Of a DNA stretch of 48,000 nucleotides, positions 16,616 through 24,704 are shown piece by piece. Each line of letters opens with the position of its first letter. Within the stretch, counting starts at the first letter, position 1. The notes beneath the pieces are model-generated. The model saw only the letters and a list, made by a program, of their open reading frames with translations. It was not told the DNA's origin and did not search any database. The DNA lies in NCBI RefSeq assembly GCF_947581735.1, contig NZ_CANPVT010000033.1, positions 1 through 48,000 of the forward strand, written 5' to 3'. The translations under genes were made by a program, and so were the position numbers. Source of the DNA: Candidatus Palauibacter soopunensis (GTDB lineage Bacteria > Gemmatimonadota > Gemmatimonadetes > Palauibacterales > Palauibacteraceae).

Positions 16616-17319
16616 CGGTCTGGCGTCTGGCGTGGCGGTCGGCTCTCAGGCGGCGGCGGCTCTTCGCCTGGAACGTGGCCGTACCGCTCCTCCTTCTCAC
16701 CCCCGTAGCGTTGAGTGAAGCCGCGGCGCCGCACCGGGTCGCCGTGTTCGGCGTGTTCATCGTCTTCTTCGGCGCGTTCGGCTCGGCGATCCCGGCTGTG
16801 CGGGATTCACGGGACGGCTGGCTCGACGAGATCCTGCGCGCCGGGTATCCGGCCCTCCGCTGGCTGCTGGAGAGGACCCTGGCCGGAACCGCGATCGACA
16901 CGCTGCAGCTCGTCCCGACCCTGCTCGTCCTCCTGTGGTCCGCCGGAGGCCTGCGGGCGGCCCCCCTCGTTCTTTTGGCGACCCTCGGAACACTCTGGTT
17001 CGCGAACCTCCTGGGCCCCCTCATCGCCGCCGCCGTCCGGTCGCTGGCCGAGGCCGCCCTCGCTTCCGCGGCCCTTTCCCTTCTCCTGCTGCACTTCGCC
17101 GGCTTTTTCCGGACGCCCGCGCCCGGCTGGACATCTCTCGTCGCCGACTGGAATCCGTACACCCCGCTCCGGGCCGCTCTGGGGGCGGCCGTCGGGCCGA
17201 TGTCCATGGACGATTCGGTGTGGCTTCGCAGCCTTCTCGTCGCGGCCGGCGTCACCTTCGGGGCCGCGATTTTTGCCGCGGATTGGAGCCGCCGCCTCCG
17301 CTGGCCGAGGACTCTCTAG
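16612..17319 (+). CDS. ABC-2 type exporter permease
   Basis: The 235-residue protein has about six hydrophobic segments and follows the ATPase with a GTGA overlap. It fits the ABC-2 or CcmB-like permease size. The stretch AIPAVRDSRDGWLDEILRAG after the second helix resembles the cytoplasmic coupling loop seen in that group. It is the last gene of the unit that begins at 14108; a 213-base gap follows. Confidence 0.8.
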   Translation: MTVWRLAWRSALRRRRLFAWNVAVPLLLLTPVALSEAAAPHRVAVFGVFIVFFGAFGSAIPAVRDSRDGWLDEILRAGYPALRWLLERTLAGTAIDTLQLVPTLLVLLWSAGGLRAAPLVLLATLGTLWFANLLGPLIAAAVRSLAEAALASAALSLLLLHFAGFFRTPAPGWTSLVADWNPYTPLRAALGAAVGPMSMDDSVWLRSLLVAAGVTFGAAIFAADWSRRLRWPRTL

Positions 17320-17532
17320 ACCGCGTTTGACTTTCCCCGTGGTCAACCGCAACTTCTTGGCCCATAAGCGGGGGTCCGGACCTCCGGGCGACCCCGAAAG
17401 GCTTGAACCAGCATCGCCGAATTCCTTGTCCGTGGCCGATCTTCGCGGACTGCGTACATCCGGGCTTCGGGCCCGGGCGAAGCTGGCGCGAGCAGCGTGA
17501 ACCGGCCGCAGCACGCCGTCCAACGGAGCGCC
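17320..17532. promoter_or_regulatory. Intergenic region before the stress protein/oxidase genes
   Basis: No gene is seen in these 213 bases. TTGACT at 17327-17332 could be a -35 box, but no good -10 follows at 16-18 bases. A GC-rich inverted stretch, GGGCTTCGGGCCCGGGCGAAGC, lies near 17462-17482 and may fold. GGAG at 17525-17528 serves as ribosome binding site for the ATG at 17533. This is the most likely promoter region for the long run 17533-26281. Confidence 0.4.
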
Positions 17533-19797
17533 ATGTATCGAGAGGTATTTGCCCCGGTCGATAACTCGCGCGAGTCGGACTGGGCCGTAGACCGCGCCAT
17601 CGAACTCTGTGCTCGCTTCGGGGGCCGCATCACCGGCTCTCACGTCTATGCCGCACGCCTTCACGACATCCGGTTCCGCCAGCTCGAAATCGGGCTCCCG
17701 GCCCAGTTCCAGGAACCGGCCGAGATCCGCCGGCAGCGCAAGATCCACGACAAGCTGATCGAGAAGGGGCTCCAGCTCATCTCGGACAGCTTCCTGGACC
17801 AGCTCCACCGCCGCTGTACCGAAGCCGGCGTGACCATCACGCGGCAGCTCCTCGAGGGCATCAACTACGAGGAGATCATCAACGAGGCGAACCGCGGCGG
17901 CGGACGTCTCCCGAGCCTCATCGGCTTCGATCCCAACATCGCCCACAACTACGACGGCAGCGAGAAACAGCGTACGGACGTCAGGCTGGGCGAGAACGGC
18001 CGACTGGTAGCCGAGGACGAGGAGCAGGAGGACAAGCTCGCGGGCACCTCCGGTCGCGACTACGACCTCGTCGCCATCGGCGCCCACGGTCTCGGGCGCC
18101 AGGAGCGGAGCCGCCTCGGCGGCGTTGTGGCGCGCTCTCTCCGCGGGATCGAGAAGGACGCGCTCATCATCCGCGACGACCGGCCGCTCGAGGGCGGCAA
18201 GTGGCTCGTCGGCGTGGACGGATCGGCCTACGCCTACAAGGGACTCCGGATCGCGCTCGAGATGGCCCGCGAATACGGCGCCAAGGTCTACATCGCGAGC
18301 GCCTTCGACGTGCAATACCACCACGTCGTCTTCCACAACATCAAGGACGTGCTCTCCGTCCAGGCCTCGAAGGTGTTCAAGTTCGAGGAACAGGAAGAAC
18401 TCCACAACAACATCATCGACAAGGGCCTGCTCCGCCTCTGCAAGGCGAACATCAAGCGGGCCCAGGTGATGGCAAGCGAGTATCCCGAGGTCGAGATCGA
18501 GACGCAGGTGCTCATCGGCAAGCCTTTCGACGCGCTCCTCAAGTGGGCCGACGAGATCGACCCTTCGCTGCTCGTCGTGGCCCGCCACGGCTCGCACCGC
18601 ATCGAGGGCACGGACCTCGGCTCGCAGGCCGACAACCTCGTCCACCTCTCGGATACGAACGTGCTCCTCATCGGGACCGAGAACGTGCGGCCCGAAGAGA
18701 TCCCCTGGATTGAGGAGGACGGCGAGGCCGGGCTCGAGTGGGCGCCCGAGGCGGAGGTGAGGATCCTGCGCGTGCCGCCGTTCGCCCTCGGGATCGCGCG
18801 CAAGGCCGTCGAGGAGTTCGTCCTGGAACACTACGGGCCGGGGAGCCGTTACGCGGCCGCCTTCGTCCCGAATCCGAAGGATGAGAAGCAGTACCGGGCG
18901 GCGCCGCCGCCCGACGGAGACGCCGCGGCCGGCAATGGGGCGAGCGGCACCGCGAAGGTGGCGCGCGACGCGCTCGAGACCGGCGCGGCCCCTTCGATCG
19001 CGGAGGTCGGACAGGCCGCCAACGGGCGCGGGAACGCCGAGTCGGAAAAGGCGGAGCTCTGGAACCGCGACCAGTTGCCGGTCGTGACCAACGAACGCCT
19101 CGACGAGGCGATCAAGAAGCTCCTCCCGACCCACATGCAGCTCGTGATGGGGATCGGCGATGCGGAGGAACTCGCCCTCGCGGAGGTGAAGGCGAACGAG
19201 GCGATGAAGCGCACCGTCGTGGAGACGAGCGACGCCGACGCTTTCGAGACCCCGCTTCCCGTGATGGCGAAGTGCCCGGTGACGGATAACCAGATCCCTC
19301 GTGACCGCACGGCCGCCGACCCGATCGTCTGGACGCACGAGGCATTCGACCGTCTGGGGCGCGTGCCGTTGATCGCGCGTCCTCTCGCCCGGAATACGGT
19401 CGAGCGCTTCGCCCGCGACCAGGGCATGTGGCGCGTGACGACGGTCGTCATGGACGAGAACAAGGACGCGATGATCGCGGCCGACGAGTTCGACCTCGAC
19501 ACGATGCTCGTGATGTTCAACGAGTTGAAGGCGAAGCAGGCGCGGGCCGAAGCCGCCGGCGTCGACGGCATGAGCGAGGAGATGAAGCGCTTCATCGAAG
19601 AGGCGAAGGCCTCCGGTGTGACGCGCTGTCCCATCCGCGACATCGAGCAGCAGGCGGAAGACTGTCCCGTCGACTTCAAGATGGTCTCGCCCGACGATGC
19701 CCGCGCGGCGGTCGAGAAGTTCGCGCGCACGGAACTGGGAGACGAATCGGGAGCAGACGTCGGTCCCGCTTCGGAGCAGGGATCGCGCGAGAAGTGA
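17533..19797 (+). CDS. Large universal stress protein with two PCP_red-like domains
   Basis: The 754-residue protein begins like a UspA domain (MYREVFAPVDNSRESDWAVD). Its first UspA-like domain is stretched by an insert and ends with AIGAHGLGRQERSRLGG. A second UspA-like domain (about residues 215-385) has VVARHGSHRIEGTDLGSQ, the nucleotide-binding loop. Then come a PCP_red-like segment near 400-435 (EWAPEAEVRILRVPPFA), a low-complexity Ala/Gly linker, and another near 596-640 (VWTHEAFDRLGRVPLIA). Cys-Pro motifs (CPVTD, CPIRD, CPVDF) flank the second. ATG 17533 is preferred over GTG 17497 because of its GGAG and the UspA-like N-terminus. GTGA overlap links it to the radical SAM gene. Function unknown; a regulatory or maturation scaffold is inference. 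Confidence 0.85.
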   Translation: MYREVFAPVDNSRESDWAVDRAIELCARFGGRITGSHVYAARLHDIRFRQLEIGLPAQFQEPAEIRRQRKIHDKLIEKGLQLISDSFLDQLHRRCTEAGVTITRQLLEGINYEEIINEANRGGGRLPSLIGFDPNIAHNYDGSEKQRTDVRLGENGRLVAEDEEQEDKLAGTSGRDYDLVAIGAHGLGRQERSRLGGVVARSLRGIEKDALIIRDDRPLEGGKWLVGVDGSAYAYKGLRIALEMAREYGAKVYIASAFDVQYHHVVFHNIKDVLSVQASKVFKFEEQEELHNNIIDKGLLRLCKANIKRAQVMASEYPEVEIETQVLIGKPFDALLKWADEIDPSLLVVARHGSHRIEGTDLGSQADNLVHLSDTNVLLIGTENVRPEEIPWIEEDGEAGLEWAPEAEVRILRVPPFALGIARKAVEEFVLEHYGPGSRYAAAFVPNPKDEKQYRAAPPPDGDAAAGNGASGTAKVARDALETGAAPSIAEVGQAANGRGNAESEKAELWNRDQLPVVTNERLDEAIKKLLPTHMQLVMGIGDAEELALAEVKANEAMKRTVVETSDADAFETPLPVMAKCPVTDNQIPRDRTAADPIVWTHEAFDRLGRVPLIARPLARNTVERFARDQGMWRVTTVVMDENKDAMIAADEFDLDTMLVMFNELKAKQARAEAAGVDGMSEEMKRFIEEAKASGVTRCPIRDIEQQAEDCPVDFKMVSPDDARAAVEKFARTELGDESGADVGPASEQGSREK

Positions 19798-21206
19798 CCG
19801 GGGCTCCGCTGGCCGCGGAAGCTGTCGCGCACCGGAGTGCCACCGTCGCCGGTCCCCTCTGGGACGGCGCCCCCGCCGCCGCGTCGCCGCGCACCGAACC
19901 CGACGTCGCGATCCCGCACGTTGTCGCCTGGAACCTGACGCGCCGCTGCAATCTCGCCTGCGCCCACTGCTATATTTCCGCCGGATCCTGGCACGCGGCC
20001 GCCAACGAACTCGATACCGCGGCCTGCTTCCGCATCGTCGATCAGATCCTCGAAGTGAGTCCATCCCCGCTCCTCATACTCAGCGGGGGGGAGCCTCTCG
20101 TGCGCTCCGATCTCGAGGAGATCGCGGCCTACGCCTCCGAGCGCGGCGCAACCGTGACCGTGGGCACGAACGGCACCGGACTCACCGATGAACGCATCGC
20201 CTCGCTGAAGGCGGCCGGCGTGCAGGGGGTCGCCCTGAGCGTCGACTCGCTCGATCCGCGCTATCACGACCGCTTCCGGCACGGCGAAGGTGCTCTCGAA
20301 GACACGCTCGCGGCGGTCGACCGGCTGGCACAGCACCGCCTCGACTTCCTCATCCAGTTTACGGTCACGCGCGGGAACCGGGACGAACTCGATGCCATCG
20401 CGGCCTGGGCGGATGCGAAGGGCGCCGTCTGCCTCAACGTCTATTTCCTCGTCGAGACGGGCCGGGGAGAGGGAATGCGCGGCCTCGCCCCCGCGGAGAA
20501 CGACGCGATCGTGACCCGGCTGGCCGAACTCCAGCGGGACTACCGCGGGCGGCTCATGATCCGCTCCAAGTGCCAGCCGCAACTCATGCGGCACGTGTAC
20601 GAACGGGATCCGGACTCTCCGCTCCTGAACTACCGGACGCGCTGCCCCTGCGGCGTCCAGTACTGTCGCATCACGCCGGAGGGCAAGGTGACGCCGTGCC
20701 CGTACATGCCGGAGGTGGCCGGCGACCTCTCCGACGCTTCCTTCGGCGAGATCTGGCACGAGGCGACGGTCTTCCGGCTGCTGCGCAACGGCGAACCGGG
20801 CGGAAAGTGCGGACGCTGCGAGTACCGCGCGCTCTGCGGCGGCTGCCGTGCCCGCGCGTACGCGGTGGACGGAGACCTGCTCGGTCCGGATCCTTCGTGC
20901 GCCTACGAGCCGGCGCCCGGCATCGCGGACGCGATCGAGCCGAGCCGGCCCGTCACGTACGGCTCGGCGGCCGAGCAGAAGCTTCGGTGGAGCGCGGAGG
21001 CCGATGCGCGGCTCAGCGCCATCCCCAGCTTCGTGCGCGGCGTGGTGGCCGAACGGGTGGAAAAGTTCGCCCGCGAGCGCGGATACGCCGAAGTGACGCT
21101 CGATGTGATGACCGAGGTCCGCCGGGCCATGCCGGTGGACTTTTCGAAACGGATGCCCTTCTTCGCCCGCAGTCGGCGGAGCGCGGGACGGGGGGAAAAG
21201 CGATGA
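19794..21206 (+). CDS. Radical SAM/SPASM enzyme with C-terminal PCP_red domain
   Basis: The 470-residue protein has the radical SAM cluster motif CNLACAHC (Cys52, 56, 59), SGGEPL, and a SPASM region with many Cys (RCPCGVQYC, CPYMP, CGRCEYRALCGGCRA). The N-terminal VVAWNLTRRCN resembles the haem-modifying NirJ/AhbD group. A PCP_red domain occupies about residues 395-447 (RWSAEADARLSAIPSFVRG). GTGA links it to the stress protein before it, and its stop overlaps the bd-like oxidase start. Haem or peptide modification of the downstream oxidase is a plausible role, not shown. Confidence 0.87.
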   Translation: MTGAPLAAEAVAHRSATVAGPLWDGAPAAASPRTEPDVAIPHVVAWNLTRRCNLACAHCYISAGSWHAAANELDTAACFRIVDQILEVSPSPLLILSGGEPLVRSDLEEIAAYASERGATVTVGTNGTGLTDERIASLKAAGVQGVALSVDSLDPRYHDRFRHGEGALEDTLAAVDRLAQHRLDFLIQFTVTRGNRDELDAIAAWADAKGAVCLNVYFLVETGRGEGMRGLAPAENDAIVTRLAELQRDYRGRLMIRSKCQPQLMRHVYERDPDSPLLNYRTRCPCGVQYCRITPEGKVTPCPYMPEVAGDLSDASFGEIWHEATVFRLLRNGEPGGKCGRCEYRALCGGCRARAYAVDGDLLGPDPSCAYEPAPGIADAIEPSRPVTYGSAAEQKLRWSAEADARLSAIPSFVRGVVAERVEKFARERGYAEVTLDVMTEVRRAMPVDFSKRMPFFARSRRSAGRGEKR

Positions 21207-23020
21207 AGCGTTGGATGACCCGTGGTGTCGCGACCCGCGGCGTACTGCTCGCCGCCCTCGCACTGGCGGTCGCCATCCCGCTCCTCGCGCAGGCGCCGGG
21301 TCCCGACTACGGGGAGTTCAACTTCCTCGGGCTCGACCGTCGCGGCGCGGTCTGGATCGCGGCCCAGCTCCACCTGCTGTTCGCGGCCTTCGTGCTCGGC
21401 GTGCCCATGTTCGCCGTCGTCATCGAGGCGATCGGGATGTTCGGAGGGGATGAGAAGTACGACAAGCTCGCGAAGGAATTCACCCGCCTCCTGCTCGTGG
21501 CCTACAGCGCGACCGCGATCTGGGGCGCGATCCTCGTCTTCTTCCTCTCGACCCTCTACCCGCGCTTCTGGGCGTACCTCACGGCGATCTTCGCTCCGTC
21601 CATGTGGGTGTACGCCGGCCTCTTCTTCCTCGAATCGTTCACGCTCTATCTCTACTACTACGGGTGGGACGCGTGGAAGAAGGGCGCCGCAAAGAAGGTC
21701 CACTGGTGCCTGGGGATCATGCTCAACGTCTGGGGCACGATCGTCATGTTCATCGCGAACGGGTGGCTCACCTACATGATGAGTCCTCCGGAGGGACTCA
21801 CGGCGGACACTGCGCCGCAGACCGTGCAGCTGTGGAGCGCGATCAACAACGCGACCTGGATGCCGATCAACATCCACCGGTTGCTGGCGAACGTGGTGTT
21901 CGGCGGCGCGATCGTCGGCGCCTACGCGGCGTACCGCTTCCTTACGAGCAAGACCGACGAGGAACGCGCGCACTACGACTGGATGGGCTACACCGGAAAC
22001 CTCATCGCGATCGGCGCGCTCATCGTCCTCCCCTTCGCCGGCTACTGGCTCGGACGGGAGATCTACGAGTTCAGCCAGCAGATGGGCATCACGATGATGG
22101 GCGGCTTCATGAGCTGGCTCTGGATCATCCAGGCCTTCCTCATCGGCATCCTCTTCCTCGCGGGCAACTACTACCTGTGGATCGGGATGGGGCGGATTCC
22201 GGGGGCGGAACGTTTCCAGCCCTACATCAAGTGGATGCTGCTCGTGCTGGTCCTGGGCGTCATCGTATGGGCCACGCCCAACACGATGATCGCGGACCGG
22301 GACGAGATCGCCGCCATGGGAGGGATCCGGCACCCGTTCCTGCAGGTGCTCGGGGTGATGAGCGCGAAGAACACGGCCGTCAACCTCATGATCCTGACGA
22401 CGTTCCTCTCCTTCCTCATGTACCGGAGGGCGAACAAGGATCCCGTGGTGCCATGGGCCCGCGCGGGGACGATGCTGCAAGGGGCGGCCTTCGCGCTGTG
22501 CGCCGTCGTCGTCGTGTTCTACGGCGTGTACGGCTATTTCGTGACCGCGATCGTGCGGATCGGCTTCTCCGTCTACCAGGTGCTGGCGGTCCTGGCGACG
22601 ATCCTGTTCGTCATCGGGATCGACATGGCGATGCTCCGGGGCGCCAAATCCCGGGGCGAGATCCGGTGGGGCCGGATGCCGGACCGGTCGCAGTACGCGC
22701 TCCTCATCCTCGCGGTCACGTTCACGTGGCTCATGGGGCTGATGGGCTTCGCGCGCAGCGGGATCCGGCAGCACTGGCACGTCTACGAAGTGATCCGGGA
22801 CACGAGCGAGCAGGCGTTCACCCCGGCGCTCGGGCCGGCGGCGACGATCATCAGCATCTGCGTGCTCATCTTCTTCGCGCTCGTCGGCCTCATATTCTGG
22901 CTCGGCGGCCTGGCGGAACGCTCCGTGTACCAGGAAGCCGAGGCGAAGGTGAAGGCCGGGCAGGGGCGTGCCGCGCTCGGCGATCCGGTGCCGGCGCCTT
23001 CCCTCGGCGACGTGGACTAG
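21203..23020 (+). CDS. Cytochrome bd-like oxidase (CydA superfamily) without CydB
   Basis: The 605-residue protein has about 14 hydrophobic helices. CydA-like features include QLHLLFAAFVLGVP (His57, like the high-spin haem ligand), FFLESFTLYL (Glu144), MPINIHRLLANVVFGG (His225, like the b558 ligand) and GIRQHWHVYEV (residues 520-530, like the RQPW motif). By eye the Glu before RQPW (E445 of E. coli) is Ser519. No long quinol-binding Q-loop is evident and no CydB gene follows. The next three genes encode c-type cytochromes, so the donor may be cytochrome c. It resembles bd-like oxidases reported in Nitrospira and other phyla. Terminal acceptor unproven. Confidence 0.85.
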   Translation: MKRWMTRGVATRGVLLAALALAVAIPLLAQAPGPDYGEFNFLGLDRRGAVWIAAQLHLLFAAFVLGVPMFAVVIEAIGMFGGDEKYDKLAKEFTRLLLVAYSATAIWGAILVFFLSTLYPRFWAYLTAIFAPSMWVYAGLFFLESFTLYLYYYGWDAWKKGAAKKVHWCLGIMLNVWGTIVMFIANGWLTYMMSPPEGLTADTAPQTVQLWSAINNATWMPINIHRLLANVVFGGAIVGAYAAYRFLTSKTDEERAHYDWMGYTGNLIAIGALIVLPFAGYWLGREIYEFSQQMGITMMGGFMSWLWIIQAFLIGILFLAGNYYLWIGMGRIPGAERFQPYIKWMLLVLVLGVIVWATPNTMIADRDEIAAMGGIRHPFLQVLGVMSAKNTAVNLMILTTFLSFLMYRRANKDPVVPWARAGTMLQGAAFALCAVVVVFYGVYGYFVTAIVRIGFSVYQVLAVLATILFVIGIDMAMLRGAKSRGEIRWGRMPDRSQYALLILAVTFTWLMGLMGFARSGIRQHWHVYEVIRDTSEQAFTPALGPAATIISICVLIFFALVGLIFWLGGLAERSVYQEAEAKVKAGQGRAALGDPVPAPSLGDVD

Positions 23021-23073
23021 GCGATGGCCGGGAAGGGAACGCGAGGACGGTGGTGCGAGGACGGGAAGAGTAG

Positions 23074-23910
23074 ATGACGAACCTGAAGATCCTGTTCACG
23101 GTCGTGGCGACGCTGGCGGTGTTCACCTTCGTGGCGAACGTGATCCCGCAGGTGCAGTCGGCGGTCCCCAGGGAGATCGTGCTCAGCGCGGACATGCCGC
23201 CCGAGGAACTGGCGGCGATCGGTGAGGAGATCTACGCCGGGGCGGGCGGCTGCACGGCGTGCCACGGCCTCGGCACGCGCGCTCCGGACCTCCTCGGGGT
23301 GGTGGGCGGCGTGTGCGCGACGCGCGTCCCGGGGCAGAGTTGCAAGGACTACCTGTGGGAGTCTCTGGTCAACCCGACGGCCTACATCGTGGAGGGCTTC
23401 GACCCCATCATGATCGATCAGAGCATCCTTTCGTCGCAGGCCGAGTTGTGGACACTCGTCGCCTTCCTTGAATCGCAGGGCGGCGAGATCACGGTGAACG
23501 CGGACGACTTCGCCGCGGCGCTGGCGGCCGACGACGCGGCCGCGTCCGCTCCGCCGCCTCCCGTGGTCACCGACCCGAGCCAGGTCGACGCGGTCGCGCT
23601 GATCACGGCGCAGGGCTGTCTCGCCTGCCACGCCCTCGGCGGGGAGGGAGGCATGGTCGCTCCCCCCTTCGAGGAACTGCGGGGGCAGGATCCCGCCGTC
23701 GTCCTCGAGGGGATCGTGGATCCGATGGCGACGATCAACGAGGAATACTCGGCCTTCGCCGGGACGATGCCGACGATCTTCGGCGATCTCATGTCGCCGG
23801 TGGAACTCGACGTGCTGGTGAACTTCTTCGTGGGAGGCGCGGGGGCCGGCGCGGAGGCGCCCGGCGACGCGCCGGAAGTCCCGCCCGACAGCGCGGGAGG
23901 TAGCCGATGA
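23074..23910 (+). CDS. Membrane-anchored dihaem cytochrome c
   Basis: The 278-residue protein has an N-terminal hydrophobic segment (about residues 4-23; signal or anchor) and two haem c sites: CTACH (Cys60, Cys63, His64) and CLACH (Cys182, Cys185, His186). Two extra Cys (81 and 90) lie between them. An Ala/Pro-rich linker separates the domains and the C-terminus is Gly/Ala-rich. It follows the bd-like oxidase after 53 bases and precedes another cytochrome c with ATGA overlap, so it probably passes electrons to or from that oxidase outside the cytoplasmic membrane. Confidence 0.88.
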   Translation: MTNLKILFTVVATLAVFTFVANVIPQVQSAVPREIVLSADMPPEELAAIGEEIYAGAGGCTACHGLGTRAPDLLGVVGGVCATRVPGQSCKDYLWESLVNPTAYIVEGFDPIMIDQSILSSQAELWTLVAFLESQGGEITVNADDFAAALAADDAAASAPPPPVVTDPSQVDAVALITAQGCLACHALGGEGGMVAPPFEELRGQDPAVVLEGIVDPMATINEEYSAFAGTMPTIFGDLMSPVELDVLVNFFVGGAGAGAEAPGDAPEVPPDSAGGSR

Positions 23911-24704
23911 GGCGTTACCTGTCCCATCCGTTCTGGCAGGGCGCGATCGTCATCGTCGTGTCCTACGTCGCGTTCGAGTGGGTGATCGGATACGTGCTGC
24001 CGGTGATCGGCGTGGCGAGCGCTCCCGTGCCGAGTTCGGTCATCCTGCAGTACATGCTGACCGTTCTGGTGGGCATCGTCCTCTACATGAGCGCGGACGA
24101 GGCGCGCTGGAAGAGCTTCAAGAAGCCGATCCACGAGACCATGGTCGCGCGCGACCGGAAGACGCTGCGGGGGATCCTCATGGTCGCGCTTCCGGTCCTC
24201 GTCGGCTGGCTCGCCTATCAGAACGTGAGGCCGAGCTACGCGGCGCCGGCCACGTTGCGCTCCGTGCACCCCGCGCCGCCGAACCAGCTCACCTTCCGCG
24301 GGGAGGCGATCGAACTCACGGGGCTCGAGAACCCGCTGCACGCGGAAGGCTCCATGGAGGAGCACCTGGCGGTCGGAAAGCGGATCTACGTCCGCAACTG
24401 CGTGCCCTGCCATGGCGACCTGCTCGACGGCCAGGGACACTACGCGCCGGCCTTCAACCCGGTCCCCGCCGACTTCACGAGTTCCGGCAACCTGCCCCAG
24501 CTCACCGAGAGCTACGTGTTCTGGCGTATCGTCAAGGGCGGTCCCGGCCTCCCGCGCGAGGGGACCCCATGGGACTCGGCCATGCCGGCCTGGGAGACGA
24601 TCCTCGAGCAGGACGAGATCTGGGCAACGATTCTCTATCTCTACGACCAGACCGGGTTCACGCCGCGCACATGGGAGGAAGAAGGGGAAGGGGGCCACGA
24701 ATGA
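23907..24704 (+). CDS. Membrane-bound monohaem cytochrome c
   Basis: The 265-residue protein has three hydrophobic segments (about 8-36, 45-61 and 88-105) and one periplasmic cytochrome c domain with CVPCH (Cys165, Cys168, His169) and a likely distal Met in DSAMPAWE. ATGA overlaps tie it to the dihaem cytochrome before it and the cytochrome/haem b fusion after it. It could be the membrane link between the quinone pool or periplasmic carriers and the bd-like protein; the direction of electron flow is not readable. Confidence 0.87.
   Translation: MRRYLSHPFWQGAIVIVVSYVAFEWVIGYVLPVIGVASAPVPSSVILQYMLTVLVGIVLYMSADEARWKSFKKPIHETMVARDRKTLRGILMVALPVLVGWLAYQNVRPSYAAPATLRSVHPAPPNQLTFRGEAIELTGLENPLHAEGSMEEHLAVGKRIYVRNCVPCHGDLLDGQGHYAPAFNPVPADFTSSGNLPQLTESYVFWRIVKGGPGLPREGTPWDSAMPAWETILEQDEIWATILYLYDQTGFTPRTWEEEGEGGHE

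Noticed and set aside
15665..17319. The ABC pair as NosFY of nitrous oxide reductase
   Set aside because: Size and layout fit, but no nosZ, nosD or nosL is in the window, so only a general ABC-2 exporter is called.
16807..20064. A minus-strand open frame of 1085 codons
   Set aside because: It is antisense to the ABC permease and UspA genes, both with strong motifs, and its translation is Asp/Arg/His-rich without domains. It is a shadow of GC-rich codon use.
18849..21263. A minus-strand frame of 804 codons
   Set aside because: It covers the stress protein and radical SAM genes in antisense and has no motif of its own.
23024..23077. A 17-codon frame between the bd-like oxidase and the first cytochrome c, ending in an ATGA overlap
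   Set aside because: It is too short and basic to judge. The overlap pattern fits the region but alone is not enough evidence.
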